Below, piece after piece: positions 13,958 to 26,695 of a stretch of 64,000 bases of DNA (the first letter of the stretch is position 1; each line of letters opens with the position of its first letter). A program made the translations under genes and the position numbers. The stretch lies in contig NC_052622.1 in NCBI RefSeq assembly GCF_016545825.1, forward strand, positions 45,986,770-46,050,769, read 5' to 3'. Origin of the DNA: Eucalyptus grandis. Taxonomy: Eukaryota > Streptophyta > Magnoliopsida > Myrtales > Myrtaceae. A model generated the notes under the pieces. That model saw only the letters and a program-made list of their open reading frames with translations, was not told where the DNA came from and did no database searches.

Positions 13958-14230
13958 TATGTAGGACAGCAATTCCCTTCACATTTTGCACAGATATCCT
14001 ACAAGCCCGAGGATTTTGAGCTTCATTTGTCAATAGAAGGAAACGAGACTCGTAGGTGTACATCCCCGTAGAGTCGGTCCTGGTATAGGAATTTTTGAAA
14101 ATGATGGTCCGGGTGCAGAATCACCTCTGTTAATTGTACAGCTACAGCCCAATTTCATCCGGCTTGTATGGGGGCCCTTCTAGCAGATTGATTTCAACAT
14201 TGATTTGCGAATTTTAAGGCCTATTATATC
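13958..14230 (+). other. Probable 3' UTR of the OSCA-like gene
   Basis: Sequence after the stop codon up to an AT-rich segment with ATTATATCATTATTCAA. There is no sharp polyadenylation signal, and the extent is inferred from composition. Confidence 0.4.
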
Positions 14231-14616
14231 ATTATTCAATTTTTTTTTTTGGGTACTGGTAAATTTCAATGAGTGTTCATGACCGATGCATGTCAGACAA
14301 CTGTCAATATTAAGAAAAAAAAAGATCTGTGACTTTTTTTTTAAGATCACTCGTTGGTAATTTATTCATTAGATAAAAATTGGTGATCACCCCAATTAAG
14401 TTTAGTCATCATGCGTGAAGCATATTGTGAATCAACAAGAAAAACCAAAGAAAAGCTAGCGAGTGTGAATGTAAGAGTTGATGCTATAAGAGGAATTACT
14501 CTCGTATTGCAAACAAAATAGTAAAGGCAATTAAATAACAGCACGCTATATATATATATTTGGTAAATGCACGCTATATTGTTTTAGTAAATGCGGATCC
14601 CCAAAATAAAAAAGTA

Positions 14617-15312
14617 GGGAAAATTCCAAAAAAAAGGGCCCCAATGTCCTTACTTTCTTAAATGAAAGGTTGAAATGAATCTTTTAGTAAATAAATGTCT
14701 GAAGTGATTATGGTCAACTAGGAATCGAAGTAGCCATAATCATTTCAAATAAAGACTTTATCTCATCGGTGACTAGCTATCTAAACCTTATGACCAATCA
14801 AGAATGTTTTTGTCCAAATCTTCTTTTCTTTTTTTCTCTTTTCTTCTTTTTTCTTTTCCAGTGTCAGCCATTGAGGGCTTGTGAGCCCTCGCTGGCTAGG
14901 GTGAGGCTGCTTGCCAAATTTGGTGAGGGTTGACCTCACCTAGGGCAATGAGGGATTGATGACCATTGTTAGTAGTGGGTGAGGGCTGTCAAGTGCCTGC
15001 AATTGGCTAGAGTCAACCTCGCTAACAGGCGTGAGGGGCGGCCTCCCCTGGGGTGAGGGTGACCCTCACCTAGCCCTTTGCAGTTGGCCACTACGCGAAG
15101 AAGGAAAAAGAACCAAAAAGAGGAAGGCAAAAGAAAGAAAAAGGAAAATGACGAAAATGTCATCGTATATAAAAAGTCATGTCATTATTTGAAATAAACA
15201 TAACAACTTCATATCCTTTTTGAAATAAAATCTACTCGAGGCCCTTATTTGTTCACTTCAAGCTTTTATTTGAGAAAATAAAAATATTTGAAGTCTTTTT
15301 TGGAATTTTCCT
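14617..15312. mobile_element. Non-autonomous DNA element with terminal inverted repeats
   Basis: The left end reads GGGAAAATTCCAAAAAA and the right end, reverse-complemented, reads AAGGAAAATTCCAAAAAAG. The similarity continues loosely inward (AAGGGCCCCAATG versus AAATAAGGGCCTCGAG). Length is about 700 bp with no open frame. The centre (14870-15090) is GC-rich with repeated GTGAGGGT and CCCTCACC blocks followed by an AAGAAAG tract (15100-15150). I could not find a convincing target duplication. Confidence 0.55.
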
Positions 15313-15480
15313 TTATTTTCGAAGGGTAAAGTGATTTTCAAGGGTAAAATTTAGATATGCATTTAATTTTTTTTTTAATGTAGAAGCATGAAAGTGGCCA
15401 TGGAATGATATGGGTTTTGATATTTTCTTTCTAGAATTGTGGCTTCAAAATTTGAAATTGTTGCACTTTCACCATATTAG

Positions 15481-16432
15481 TAGACTCGTCAAATGGGTGG
15501 GTCGGCTTGGGTTTAGATTAGGTCAAAAATGGGTTGATCCATATTTGACCTATTTAATCCGTTTTGACCCATATTAATATAGTGTAAATCAAGTAACTCA
15601 TACCCGACCCGACCCATATTAACCCATACCCGACCCGACCCGTATTGCTAAAACCTATTAATATTATAGGAAAATCCACCTCTACTATATGCTAGTTGGA
15701 TTAAAACTTCAAATTAAATTAAAAATAGTAAATAAAATAAAAAAAGTTAAAAAAAACCTATAAATTGAAATATTTATAAAGAATTAGACTATGCACATAC
15801 TTCTCTTATTTGAAGTTAACATACCATTGAATAACTAAAAATTGTAACATGAATTTTTTTTTAACTAAACCTAAAAAAAAAACTCATTTTTATGCAATAC
15901 AAAATTTTTAATGGGGTTCGATCTCGCCGATACGATGAGGCCGAGGCCTCGCTCGGCGAGCAAGAGTCTTGCCGCTTGTTGGTGAGGCCAAGGCTCTCGG
16001 GCGTTGAGTGGCGAGATCGAGCCTCGCCCGACGTCGGCGAGCTCGAGTCTCACCGATCCGATGAGACCCGAGCCTTACTACCATCGCAACCTTGAGCTCG
16101 CATGCCGCGACCTCGAGCCTCGCCTCGGCCTCGTTGCCGGCCAATGGCTAGCCGTCGCCCTACCGGCTGCCGACTAAGGAAGGAAGAAAAAGAAAGAAGA
16201 AAGAAAAGAAAATTGAAATATGAAAATAATTATATTTTTGATTTTTTATTAAAAAACATTTTAAAAAATTTAAAGAGGGAAGACCATGGGTTCAAAGTGG
16301 GTTTCCTAATAACCCATTTAGATCCATTTCTTTTAGTGCTTTACTTTCTCAGACTTATTTTTGACCCATATATAACTCATTTAACTAAAAATGGGTCATT
16401 ATATGGGTTTATGACCCATTTTGCTAGCTCTA
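15481..16432. mobile_element. hAT-like non-autonomous element
   Basis: Ends are TAGACTCGTCAAATGGGT on the left and, reverse-complemented, TAGAGCTAGCAAAATGGGT on the right, the style of plant hAT-like repeats rich in GGGTC and CCCGACC. Flanking 8-mers CATATTAG and TGTATTAG match at six of eight bases, consistent with an aged 8-bp target duplication. The interior holds CGACCCGACCC tracts, a GC-rich block (15912-16160) and an AAGAAAG tract. It has no transposase. Confidence 0.6.
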
Positions 16433-16471
16433 TGTATTAGGGTCACATTTCAGTAATTTAGATCTATTGTT

Positions 16472-16666
16472 TTCTATTTTTTTTTTTTTTGACCTAGGGA
16501 AGCCCCATACGCTGATAGGACGTTAGAGTAAACCCGGGGGAGACACGTGAGTCACCACCACCCCTTGTGCCCCGGATAAGTCATCCTTGTGATGCCGGGG
16601 AATCGAACTCCTCCCCTTGCGTTAGGGGGAGAAACTCGCCGCTAGCAGCGCCACCTAGATGGGTGG
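16472..16666 (-). mobile_element. tRNA-derived SINE with 18-bp target duplication
   Basis: Read on -, the element starts with a tRNA-like head (CCACCCATCTAGGTGGCGCT), includes a B-box-like GAGTTCGATTCCCC and ends in an A-rich tail (the T run at 16478-16490 on +). It is flanked by a perfect 18-bp direct repeat, TAATTTAGATCTATTGTT, at 16454-16471 and 16667-16684. Target duplication, B box and A tail together define a SINE. A related copy lies at 26871-27089. Confidence 0.85.
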
Positions 16667-16684
16667 TAATTTAGATCTATTGTT

Positions 16685-18400
16685 GATTGTAAATGACAGT
16701 AGAAAATTATTTTAATAAAAATAATCTTTCAATGGAGAAGACAAAAGCACCGTTAACTTAAAATAGGTGCCCTCACGTCTCCCCGGATGGGCGCGGTAGG
16801 TGCTCTTTTTTTCTCCAAAAAAAGGCTAGTTCCGAATATTAGAATGACTTCTATTTTATTTGCGTAGGCAACCCAACATAGGAAAATCAAACCAATTTTC
16901 TTGAAAATAGCTTTATTTGAAAATATTTTTCAAGAAAATTATTTTTCATCAAATTAATGGAGCTTGATTTTATACAACGGGAAGAAAAGTTCCATAATTG
17001 AAGTTATAAAATCTGTTTTTCAAAAAGTATCCTTATCTTCGCAAAAAGTACAAAAAAATCTAATTTTAGTTCTTTTCAAAAAATGTTCCCTATCATATTT
17101 TTCCTTCATCTTCAATTTCTTTGCTTGGCTTAAAATCCTTTTAAACATAGCTAAAAGAAAACAAAGATTAGTGACCAAGCCCAAACATTAATTAACAGCA
17201 CTAAATAAATGGATATACAATGGGAAATTAGTCGGAATATGCATTGTGACTTATGAGCAACTGGTGTTGGTTCGAATATATGAATAGTTTAATGGCTACA
17301 TTCTGTATGATAATAATCAAATTTGATTTAATATAAAAAAGAGTTGAAATAACGGGATTGCTGGAAGTCTGATTTTATCAAAAACTAAATGGGAATGCCT
17401 GTTTCCGCACCCTGCTTAGTTTCATTGCACCCTTTTATATAAAGAGACAACCTAGCTTTTATTATTCTTTCTTTTTATAATGTCGATTTAATAATAGCAA
17501 GTACTTTGCCTGATGAAAAAGTGAAAAAAATAAGATAACAGGAACCAGAATGGTAGATGCACGTCACCTCTCCACAGCGAGAAGTTTCTCCAATTTTTCA
17601 AAGAAGAAAGTACATACAATGGTGTCCAATTTGACATAAGCAACTAACGATGTGCAATCAAATATGATTGGATCACTTGAAAAATAGGTTTAAGAACCCA
17701 TTTCCCTTGGAATTGGTTCGAGTGAATACCCACTCGGAAATCGAACCAAACTGCCCACTTTTGGAATTAGTTATATAAGCTAAAAAATCAAAATTCTAAT
17801 TTTTTCCCATAAATTCTTCTTCATCGTTTGTCCTCCTTTGGAAATCCTCACAAGTCTTTTTTCTTCCCTCAAATTTTTATGGACGAATGGGGAAGGGTTT
17901 TTATAATTTATATTTTATATTATGTGTTTAAACTTTTATCATTTATAATTATACGTGATTATATGTTTATTTTATGAATTTTTTTTGGCAGATAAAGATT
18001 ATTGTTGGTCATTTTTTACTTTAAATTGTTTTGTTACTTATTGCCTTATATGATTTTGCTGTAAATAAATTAACCAAAAAAGGAAAAAAAAGGGTTCTCG
18101 AATGGATCTAAAACTAGACTGAAAAAATTTAATAGGTTTCAGGGTTCAAAAATTGAGAATTAATTATGGCAAATATAAGTTTTAGGTTTTGGCTTTGAAA
18201 ACTACCTACCGTAGAACCGATCATCCTATTAGGGATCCTATTAGGGATGATGTCTAGTGATTTTTCATAATTGAATTATGACAAAAGGCAAGATTAAGGA
18301 TAGATCTCTGATTCACCGCCGTACGGGGATGCTAATCGCACTAACACATCTGGCCGACGTCGTTTTCCCGGTGGATCGGCTAAGGCTCAACCCGTCGGCT
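16685..18400. other. AT-rich intergenic region with repeat-like segments
   Basis: No gene recognised. The stretch 17690-18215 has loosely mirrored parts (GGTTCGAGTG/AATCGAACC near its left, GGTTCAAAAATTGAGAA near its right) and may be a decayed element. The short duplication CCTATTAGGGAT occurs twice near 18226-18248. The segment 18300-18410 is the presumed ISA2 promoter, with no clear TATA box. Confidence 0.4.
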
Positions 18401-18411
18401 CATCGGTTCTT

Positions 18412-19489
18412 TTGCGTTGTGCGGCTCTGAGAGGAGGAGATCCACATCTTGAAAACGGACAAACTCCCCCCTCGTTGTCGTTTGTCTCCTCACCATCCTG
18501 TCACCCCACTCACTTCACTGCGTATGAAGTGAGCTCTTCCCACATTCTCTCTCTCTCTATCTGTAATCATCTGAAGGGAATGTCCGCTTGCTTCGCTTCT
18601 TCTTGCTGCGAAAACCGCGCGATGTGAGCTCGATTCTTGCATCCCTTTTGATGCCGCTGCATATCTCGTCTGCTTGCTTCTTGTCGTCCTCCTCATCCTC
18701 CTCTCTTTTTGCTGTTTTTGGGCGTTCCGGGTCGTGTTGCAACATCCCTTTCGTGTGATTTTGCGGGGTCATTAGTCGGGAACGAGTATTTCCTCTTCTC
18801 AAGAGATTAACTTTGGTGTTTGTTTCTTTTTGGGTTGCGTTTGCAATGTGATTAGCTGAAAGGTATTCACGCGTTCCTCGAGACGAATTAGGAAACTGGA
18901 GTTTTGGGATCTGCCCAGTTGATATTGCGATACGTACGTTTTTATGTGTTGATGATTTCGCGTTGGCAAACTCCATTTTTCGTTGGTAACTTTCCGTATG
19001 GCTGAGTAGATTTACCGGCTTGTTGAATCGTCTGTCCAGGTCGATAGCTCTTGCATTAAGTGCAATTGTAGTTGTTTCTTTTGGGCCGTAGATGCATTGG
19101 TGGTTCAAATTGTGTATGTCTTGACTTATTCCATTACCGAGGGATTAAGTTGTAATTGATGCCCAGGCATAGTTGAATGTTAATGCGAAGTGGCTATTAG
19201 TTCAGTAACATCTGATGTATATCTCCAGAGTAATTCTTCTTAGTGGAATTTTTCTTGCACTAAGTCGAGGCCTGTGTCTATGCTGAATCCATAGTATCTC
19301 ACTTAGGGGTGATCTATTGCTTTGGGATCACTCTTCCATGGCTAGGTTTATCGTCAGATTCATATGAGGAAGTTTTCTTCATTTAAAAATTTGGATGTGA
19401 TTCGTGTATTTTTGAAATGGCAGTTTAGTGTAGGTATTGTTGTATTTTGTAACTGGAAGTAGACTAATGGAAGTTCCATTTTTGAACAG
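18412..19489 (+). other. ISA2: ISA2 5' UTR exon and leader intron
   Basis: A CT-rich leader (18480-18620) probably ends at a donor near 18623 (GCGAT|GTGAGC). A T-rich intron then runs to an acceptor TTTGAACAG at 19481-19489. The exon continues to the start codon at 19557, and the codon just before the ATG is TAG in the same frame, which fixes the start. A leader intron in an otherwise intronless coding gene is inferred from splice-site quality. Confidence 0.5.
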
Positions 19490-19556
19490 GAAATAGCTTA
19501 AATTTGGAGGAGAAATTTCCTTACTTTGAGAACAACCTGGGCATACCTGCACATAG

Positions 19557-22206
19557 ATGGCTGCTCTTCATCCATTACTTGTAACAAGGCTATGCTGTCT
19601 AAGCTGTGGAGCAACCGATGTATCCAAGTTAGCTTCATCATCCAGTTCTCTCACAAGAAGCAAGATGTCACGTACCTTCGATAGAATGGCTACTGGCATG
19701 AGAATGGCTACTGGCAAGAAGCAGTTATGCCAAGGATTCACGCCTGATGTCATGGGGACTCCTTCACAGAATGTTAGCTTGAAAGTATGTGCTGCACATG
19801 TTTCAATTGAACCAACTGAACAGATGTTCACTCTTACCACAGAGTTCGGCAAACTCGAGAAGGAGTCCACTTATCTATTCAGGACAGAGACTGGCGATCA
19901 AATGAAGGTTTCTGTAGGAAAGAGAAACTTGAAATATGCAGTGTATATTGAGGTTTCATCGCTGCAATCACATAGCAGTAGCAATATATTACTACTGTCT
20001 TGGGTTGTTTATAGATCAGATTCTAGATGCTACACGACAGAGGACTTTCAAGACTCATCTCCTGATGGGAGGGCATTCGAGTCGCCGTTCAATCAAATTT
20101 CTCTTGGTACATATACACTTGAACTGGAATTTGAAGCAGAGAAAATCCCCTTCTTTCTTTCCTTTCTTTTGAAGTCTGCATTTGAGGATACCTCGAGTAT
20201 TTTGGAAATTAGAAGTCACAGGGGAACAAAATTTTGTGTTCCAGTTGGTTTAGGTCGAGGTAGCCCATTTCCACTGGGTCTCTCCTTTGCAACTGATGGT
20301 TCGCTGAATATTTCTATCTTTTCGAGAAATGCAGAAGCTCTGGTTCTGTGCTTATATGATGACGTGTTGGCAGAATTGCCTGCTTTAGAGCTTGATCTGG
20401 ATCCATATGTTCATCGATCAGGTGATATTTGGCATGTGGCACTGGAAAGTGCTGAGACTTACGAGAGCTATTCTTTCCGATGTAGGGGAAAAAGTACAGA
20501 TCCGTTGGAATCAGCCCTCACATTACTGGATCCATATGCCAAGATTGTTATGAAGTCAATAATCAAGGATAAAGGATCTACTAGCGTAAATTACCGGGGA
20601 CTGTTAACGGAGGAACCCACTTTTGATTGGTCTGGTGATGTCCATCCCAACATACCACTAGAAAAGTTGACAATTTATAGCTTGAATGTGAAGCGCTTCA
20701 CAGAGCATGAGTCTAGTCAACTATCTGCTGATATTGCTGGGACATTTTCTGGTTTAGCTCAGAAGCTGGATCATCTTAAAGATCTTGGGGTGAATGCAGT
20801 TCTTTTAGAGCCAACTTTCCCATTTGATGAGGAAAACGGACCATATTTTCCTTGCCACTTCTTTTCCCTGGCGAGTCTGTTTGGGCCTTCCAATAACCCC
20901 ATATCCACAATTAAATCAATGAAGGATATGGTGAAGAGATTGCATATGAATGGAATAGAGGTTTTTCTTGAAGTAGTCTTCACCCATACTGCCAATGCTG
21001 GAGCATTGCAGGGTATCGACGATGAGTCCTATTATGTGAATGGACCAGTAGAATTGAAACAGGGGAATGCTCTGAATTGTAACTATCCAATTGTTCAGCA
21101 GATGATCCTCGATAGTCTTCGGCACTGGCTGACTGAATTTCATGTTGATGGCTTCTGTTTCATCAATGCTTCATCTCTGTTGACAGGATTTCATGGAGAA
21201 TCCTTATCTCGGCCTCCTTTGGTTGAGGCAATTGCTTTCGATCCAGTACTCTCAAGGAAAAAAATCATTGCGGATTGCTGGGATCCCATCAACAAAATGC
21301 CAAAGGATGTCCATTTTCCTCATTGGAAGAGATGGGCAGAAGTGAACACAAAATTCTGTACTGATATAAGAAACTTTTGAAAGGTGAGGGCTCTTGAGTG
21401 ACCTTGCAACGAGATTATGCGGGAGTGGGGACATATTTTCTGATGGTCGAGGCCCCTCATTTTCTTTCAATTACATTTCTCACAATTTTGGACTTCCACT
21501 CGTTGATTTAGTCAGCTTCAGCAGTGGTCAGCTCGCAGCAGAGTTTAGTTGGAACTGTGGCGAGGAAGGTCCAACTAATAAACCTGCTGTCCTTGAAAGA
21601 AGGCTCAAACAAATTCGTAACTTCCTCTTCATCCTCTACATTTCCTTGGGTGTCCCTATTCTTAGCATGGGTGATGAGTGCGGCCAATCTACCGGAGGTT
21701 CCCCTGCTTATGTTGACAGAAAGTCTTTTGACTGGAACGCCCTTAAAACAGGCTTTGGCATCCAGACAACACAGTTCATTTCCTTTTTGAATTCATTTAG
21801 AATGAGACGAGCTGACCTGCTTCAGAGTCATGATTTTTTGAAAGAAGAGAATATCGATTGGCATGGAAGCAATCAGTCTCCACCAAAGTGGGAGGATTCA
21901 TCATGTAAATTCCTCGCCATGACCTTGAAGAAAGAAAGAGCAGAAAGCCAGTCGAGCTCCGAAACATCTCATGAGTTTGGCGATTTGTTTATTACGTTTA
22001 ATGCGGGTCAAAATTCAGAGAGTGTCATTCTACCAGTTCCTCCGGAGGGCATGACCTGGCATCGCATGGTTGACACGGCTCTGCCGTATCCAGGGTTCTT
22101 CTCAGCCAATGGAGAGCCAGTGCTCGAGCAGATGGGAGGACCGTTTGCCTATGAAATCAAGTCTCACAGTTGCGCTCTATTCGAATCACGCAGCCAAGGT
22201 GGTTGA
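19557..22206 (+). CDS. ISA2: Isoamylase 2, non-catalytic starch debranching enzyme subunit
   Basis: Plastid ISA2 pairs with ISA1 to form the heteromeric debranching enzyme that trims pre-amylopectin during starch granule synthesis. The product matches ISA2 over its whole length: an N-terminal transit region, the CBM48-like part (ALELDLDPYV, GDIWHV), then a GH13 barrel (IPLEKLTIYSLNVKRFTEHE, NAVLLEPTFPF, EVFLEVVFTHTANAGAL, EFHVDGFCFINASSLL). Catalytic positions are altered as in other ISA2 proteins: the nucleophile Asp of the RFD motif is replaced in GFCFIN, and the acid region reads ADCWDP. The coding region is a single exon, typical of ISA2. The frame is interrupted at 21375-21378 (one T short of the expected run) and 21388-21390 (one G short). 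Restoring both links the halves as DIRNFLKGEGLLSDLAT, so I treat this as one gene of about 880 aa with assembly errors. It is convergent with PAC. Confidence 0.95.
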
Positions 22207-23228
22207 CATCTTCCTCTCGCCTGTCATTTTTGTATTTAAGATAGATAAATCCTTTCTTTGTACAAGACTTGGACAATAAATGACCAAAGTACAAGTACAT
22301 TGTACCGTAGCAGAACCCTTCCGGGGGCCGTTGTTACCATATTACTGTATAAAATAAACTCAATAATCACTCTTATTTCGGTAAAGATGGCTCTTACTAA
22401 GACTTGATCTCTTGGTGTATTCCTTATTTGAGACGCAGATCGTTTGAAATTTCAAGGATTTACTTGCTCTTCCTCCGCTGGGCCGTATAACGGAATGGCT
22501 GATATATTCTAGCTTGGCAATGTGGATCTTTTTGCCTGTACCTTAAAGATGTCATAGGTTGTCGAAGCATAAGATGACTTTGAAAGCAAGTTTCTTGCCA
22601 TGGAGAGAGGCCGTGTAAATTTTCTCCACGACGCAATATTACACGTTAACTCATAAAATTGGGATTCTTCTTTTTTTCTCTTCCTTAATTTCTTTTCCTG
22701 AATTTGCACCACTGTAGGAGGGAAGCAAACCAGTCATTGGTCGATGAGATGAAATAGGTTCATCTTCTCGCACTAGACAGAGGCAAATCTGTAAGGAGGT
22801 TAAAAATAACTGCCGCTCATGTCATCAAAGGAAAAAAAAATCTCTGGAAAATTTTCCCATTGAGTTCTTTCAGGTTTCCTCATTCTTCTGACACTAATTC
22901 AAGATCAAAATTCGTTTTGCTCTTTGTTTGTCAGACGCAGTGAAAAGCATTACAAGGAATACCATGCACAGCTTGATAAGGAGATTCTCAGAAAAGTCAC
23001 TTACAACAGTCATAACCATCCTAAACAATATAAAAACCCTAAAACAGAACTCATACTGAGGATCCTACATAAGTACAGTTCATGGTTGATTGACTCGAGG
23101 GCCATTACTGGTGCGGCAGCTCAAGCCAAGCCCAGCCCAAGTACGGAGCATCAATATGAGTTCCTCAGTTTTCTTATGGTCAGCGCTGCATTGTCTAGAA
23201 ACATGGGACGTAGGATATACAGATCTTG
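22207..23228. other. ISA2-PAC convergent intergenic region
   Basis: About 1 kb between two convergent stop codons. It holds the ISA2 3' UTR (ACAATAAATG near 22274 and AAAATAAACT near 22350 could serve as poly(A) signals) and presumably the PAC 3' UTR on -. I recognise no other gene. Confidence 0.5.
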
Positions 23229-26200
23229 CTACCATTTCAAATTGATAGCCAAATCAAGCAGAGCTTCTACTTGGTGTATTGTTTGTTGCTTCTCCTGCTG
23301 CTTCAACCTACTTGCAACAGATTCAGGGTCCAACCCTTGAGCGTCTTGCCATTCGCTTTGTTCAGCACGAACCTCTTGTAGCAGTTCATCAACCTCTCTA
23401 ACAAAATCTACCCTCAAAAGAGCATCATCTTCGGATGAGGGTCGAAGTGGCCCTTGATGCTGCACGATACAATTACTACAACCTTTCAGAAGAGTACCAT
23501 CCACGAACACATCAATTGACATGAGCAGGATTAGCGAGTTCTAATTTGCTGAATTTAGCCCCCCCCAAAAAAAAAAAGTTATTATTTGATGAATCACCAC
23601 GCAGTCCATAACAAACCTTATCGATGTCAAGTCCAGCCGGAACCAAAATGCTAAAGGGATCCTCCCGGGGAAAGGTATCCACCATCAGCTTTCTACATTC
23701 CTTCAGCCATCCTTCATTATCAAAACCATCATGCAAATTCAAAAGCTCGTTGAGCAGCCTCATGGCAGGAGGGGCCTCCCGTTTCAAAATTTCAGTCTAA
23801 AATGCAAGAGAATTTTAACTTATAAGTTTCTTAGGTCAAAGCATCAGTAAACACATAGGTTAATTTCGGAGCATAGAGACTTGGAAACTATGAAATAACT
23901 CATTTCAAAGAAAAGTGACCTCAGAATAACAAAACAAACTTTTTTTTTTGGTTGAACAAAGCAAACTTGAAAGACTTCTAAATTGCTAGTATTCCAGAGA
24001 TTACAGCCAAAATCAAGAGTTTTTACTTTTCAAAGCTACGTGGCTTGACAGTCTCACAAGTGATTTTTGGTCTCCCAAAGTTATCTTTAAGAAAAATTTA
24101 GTAGGATTTTTTGGTTACACTTAAACCAATCAACATGGATGAGCTGGTCTACATGATAATGCCAACTGGAATAAGAGGGGGTGAGTAGCTGAGCTGTTTT
24201 GTTATTGGAAGATGATATTGCTATAAGAGTGTTAGTATGAGCAATTCTGAGACAAAATATCAATGGCAGCAAGAGCTTTGAATGATTATTTATCTTTCTG
24301 TTAGAAGCACAAGTTGCCATTTCAAATAACTTGTGATGGTGTACCTTTTCTCATAATTTCTTGTCCAAATATGGAGCTGGAGTCATCTAAGTACAGAAAG
24401 TGGAGCATACCTCAACCCTCCTGTATAAGAGGTCAAGACTTCTAACTGCATCCTTTTCATCCTAAAAGAATAAAAAAATCACGGAGACATTAATAAGGAG
24501 AAAAAGATCACATTGAAAAGGCTAATCAATACCAGCTAACAACTTCCCAACCTGTTCCCCAATCCCCTCCTGACTTTCCCCCCGCCCATTCACCATCCCA
24601 ATACACATCATTAGATATTGCAAAGATGCAAACTTACATCACGTCTAGCAAGATCAAGCCGATTCCAGATAACCATTAAGATAAGTTCTGTCAGTTCTCC
24701 TCTCTCAGCAGCTTCCTCGATTTTCTGAAGAAAGGAATAAGACGAGTCAGTATGCCTTTAATCACGGATCTACCACTCCAACTAACATTACCATATACTG
24801 GCAGCATCAATGAAAGATGCAAAATATTGGAGGAAATGGGTTCCAGCAAAGAAATTGAATAGAAAGCCAATTCATGGAATTACTCAGGCTGAATGACTAC
24901 ATCAAGAATTTAAGAACTCAGCAAAACGATTTTAATGGCAGATAATACTAATTTTCATGCATCAACAAAATACTTCTAACTTGGTTATGATGCGGCCTTG
25001 GCCGTACATCTGCTAAAAAAAACGGTTATAGTTCCGGGGAATGTTCTACACAAACTAGGAAGTAGGCAAGAATGGTTGGATAAAAAATAATTATCAATGT
25101 GATTCATGCTTATAATCGTCCAGAGTCTCCAAACGATAAATGAACCCAATAACAAACACTAAGAGAATACCAAAGTACCTCTTCAACTTCTTCCTCTGAT
25201 CTGATAAAGCTTGATACCAATATCCTTGCCTTTCGAACATCTTCTTCAGGATAACCTTTCAACCTCATGCCAATTTCACGATACTCCTCAACCTTTCTTT
25301 CCTCTTCTTCATCTTCCTCCTGTCGCCTGCGATGCAGCTCCTTTGTCTTCTCTCTTTGACGAGCTTGCCATTCCTGGCACAGAGAAAACCTTTACAGATT
25401 TAACAGAAAGAGTAAAAGATGGTCAATAGCAACATGTCTCCAATTGCTCCTAGATAACTAACCGGTCATATATTTAATAAAACAGTGACTGTTAAAGAAA
25501 TCATAAAATAAGATGAATCACTTATTCCTTGACAAGATTGCATCAGCACGGCTATTTGCAAGCACATGAACATGTAATAGAGCTTGATTGTCAGAAGAGT
25601 TCAACCGACTCAATCTGGACAGCAGTCTAAGCTTTAGCCTATACCATCACAGAAAGGTTTTGGTCCAGCCAAAGACTCTCATGACTTGAACATGCCTGAC
25701 AATGTGATTCTAGACCTAGAATATCATAATCACTTCCACTCGTGATTCTGAGCTTCGCAGTACCTGTCACTATGACATAATGTAATATCCCTCCTATTGT
25801 CTATATTATGTTTCAAGAACTCAAAAATCCAACCTCATGCTATAGGAAAAGTACTCTCATTCAGCGCACATCGATGACCCCTCCATTTACAAGGTCGTCA
25901 ACCCTAAAGAACTTCCTTTCACGAGTTCCATGTTTTATGGTTTTCAAGATTACGCCTCATCATTTTTAGAGAGAAAAATCGCACCTTTCTATGAATTCCA
26001 TAAAGGAAGAACAGAGAATTTAATTCCAAGGAGCAGTCCATTTATGCTGACGATTTCATGTCAAGATGATTACAGGGCCACGATTCCAAATGTCAAGTTC
26101 AACACAAGTAAGCTTATCCTTTACAGAAACTATTCAATCATCTTTGCAACGAGATTTGAGATTAGCTCAACAGTTTCCCAATCATCACTTCGGACACATG

Positions 26201-26628
26201 ACTTGCTCATGCCAAACTTCAAGTAGACGACATACTTACAACAACAATGAAAATTCCTGGACAATCTACCAAGGAGGGATTCAAAGACAAGATGGCAACA
26301 CGCACATCGTCATAGTACTCCTTGGGAAGCCCATCGACGAGAGTCTCGTCTTTGCTCGTCAAGCACTTCCTCAAAACTGCCCATCAAAATTCAAAAGAAT
26401 CAGAACCGAGAAAAGAGCTTCAGAAAAACGAGGGAACGTTTCATGAGCACCGAAGCTCGGGGAGTTCGGGATATTCGAGGGGAGGACGCGAGAGAACAGA
26501 CCTACGGAGGAGGAGGAGGAGGAGGAGGAGGTGGGCTTGCTGCTGAACCGCGAGATGGGGAAGCTCGAGGCTGAGGGAAGAGACGGTAGGCGAGGCGCGC
26601 GTGTAAGCAGAACCGCATTTGCCTCCAT
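23229..26628 (-). CDS. PAC: PALE CRESS, plastid RNA/50S ribosome biogenesis factor
   Basis: PAC is a nuclear-encoded chloroplast protein known to bind plastid RNAs, including the 23S-4.5S region, and needed for 50S subunit biogenesis. Exons on -: 1a 26628-26451 (Ser-rich transit peptide, MEANAVLLTRAPRLPSLPS), 1b 26376-26306 (ETLVDGLPKEYYDD), 2 25373-25179 (EWQARQREKTKEL, a charged Glu/Arg coiled coil, then YPEEDVRKARILVSSFIRSE), 3 24724-24638 (IEEAAERGELTELIL), 4 24461-24411 (DEKDAVRSLDLLYRRVE), 5 23796-23617 (PAMRLLNELLNLHDGFDNEG, FPREDPFSILVPAG) and 6 23459-23229 (LLRVDFVREVDELL to LLDLAINLKW, stop). All phases fit (178, 71, 195, 87, 51, 180 and 231 bases). The 1a/1b intron is inferred: the transit-peptide frame and the ETLVDGLPKEYYDD frame differ, and GT-AG splicing joins them. 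The gene is complete and intact. Its 5' half is duplicated twice downstream (37.6-39.5 kb and 42.8-43.5 kb). Confidence 0.92.
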
Positions 26629-26655
26629 CGACCTTCAATCGATTCCTCCGATCAA

Positions 26656-26659
<4 letters not shown>

Positions 26660-26692
<33 letters not shown>
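26660..26692. repeat. (GA)n microsatellite in the PAC 5' UTR region
   Basis: A GA dinucleotide run just upstream of the PAC start codon (on - it is CT-rich leader). The equivalent position in the second copy has GGGAGA units (39418-39452) and in the third copy a GA run (43418-43453). Confidence 0.9.

Positions 26693-26695
<3 letters not shown>

Noticed and set aside
18557..19108. 183-codon open frame on - overlapping the ISA2 leader
   Set aside because: It is antisense to the inferred ISA2 5' UTR and intron, of low complexity, with no recognised domain.
22924..23340. 138-codon frame on + over the PAC last exon
   Set aside because: It is antisense to the clear PAC exon 6.
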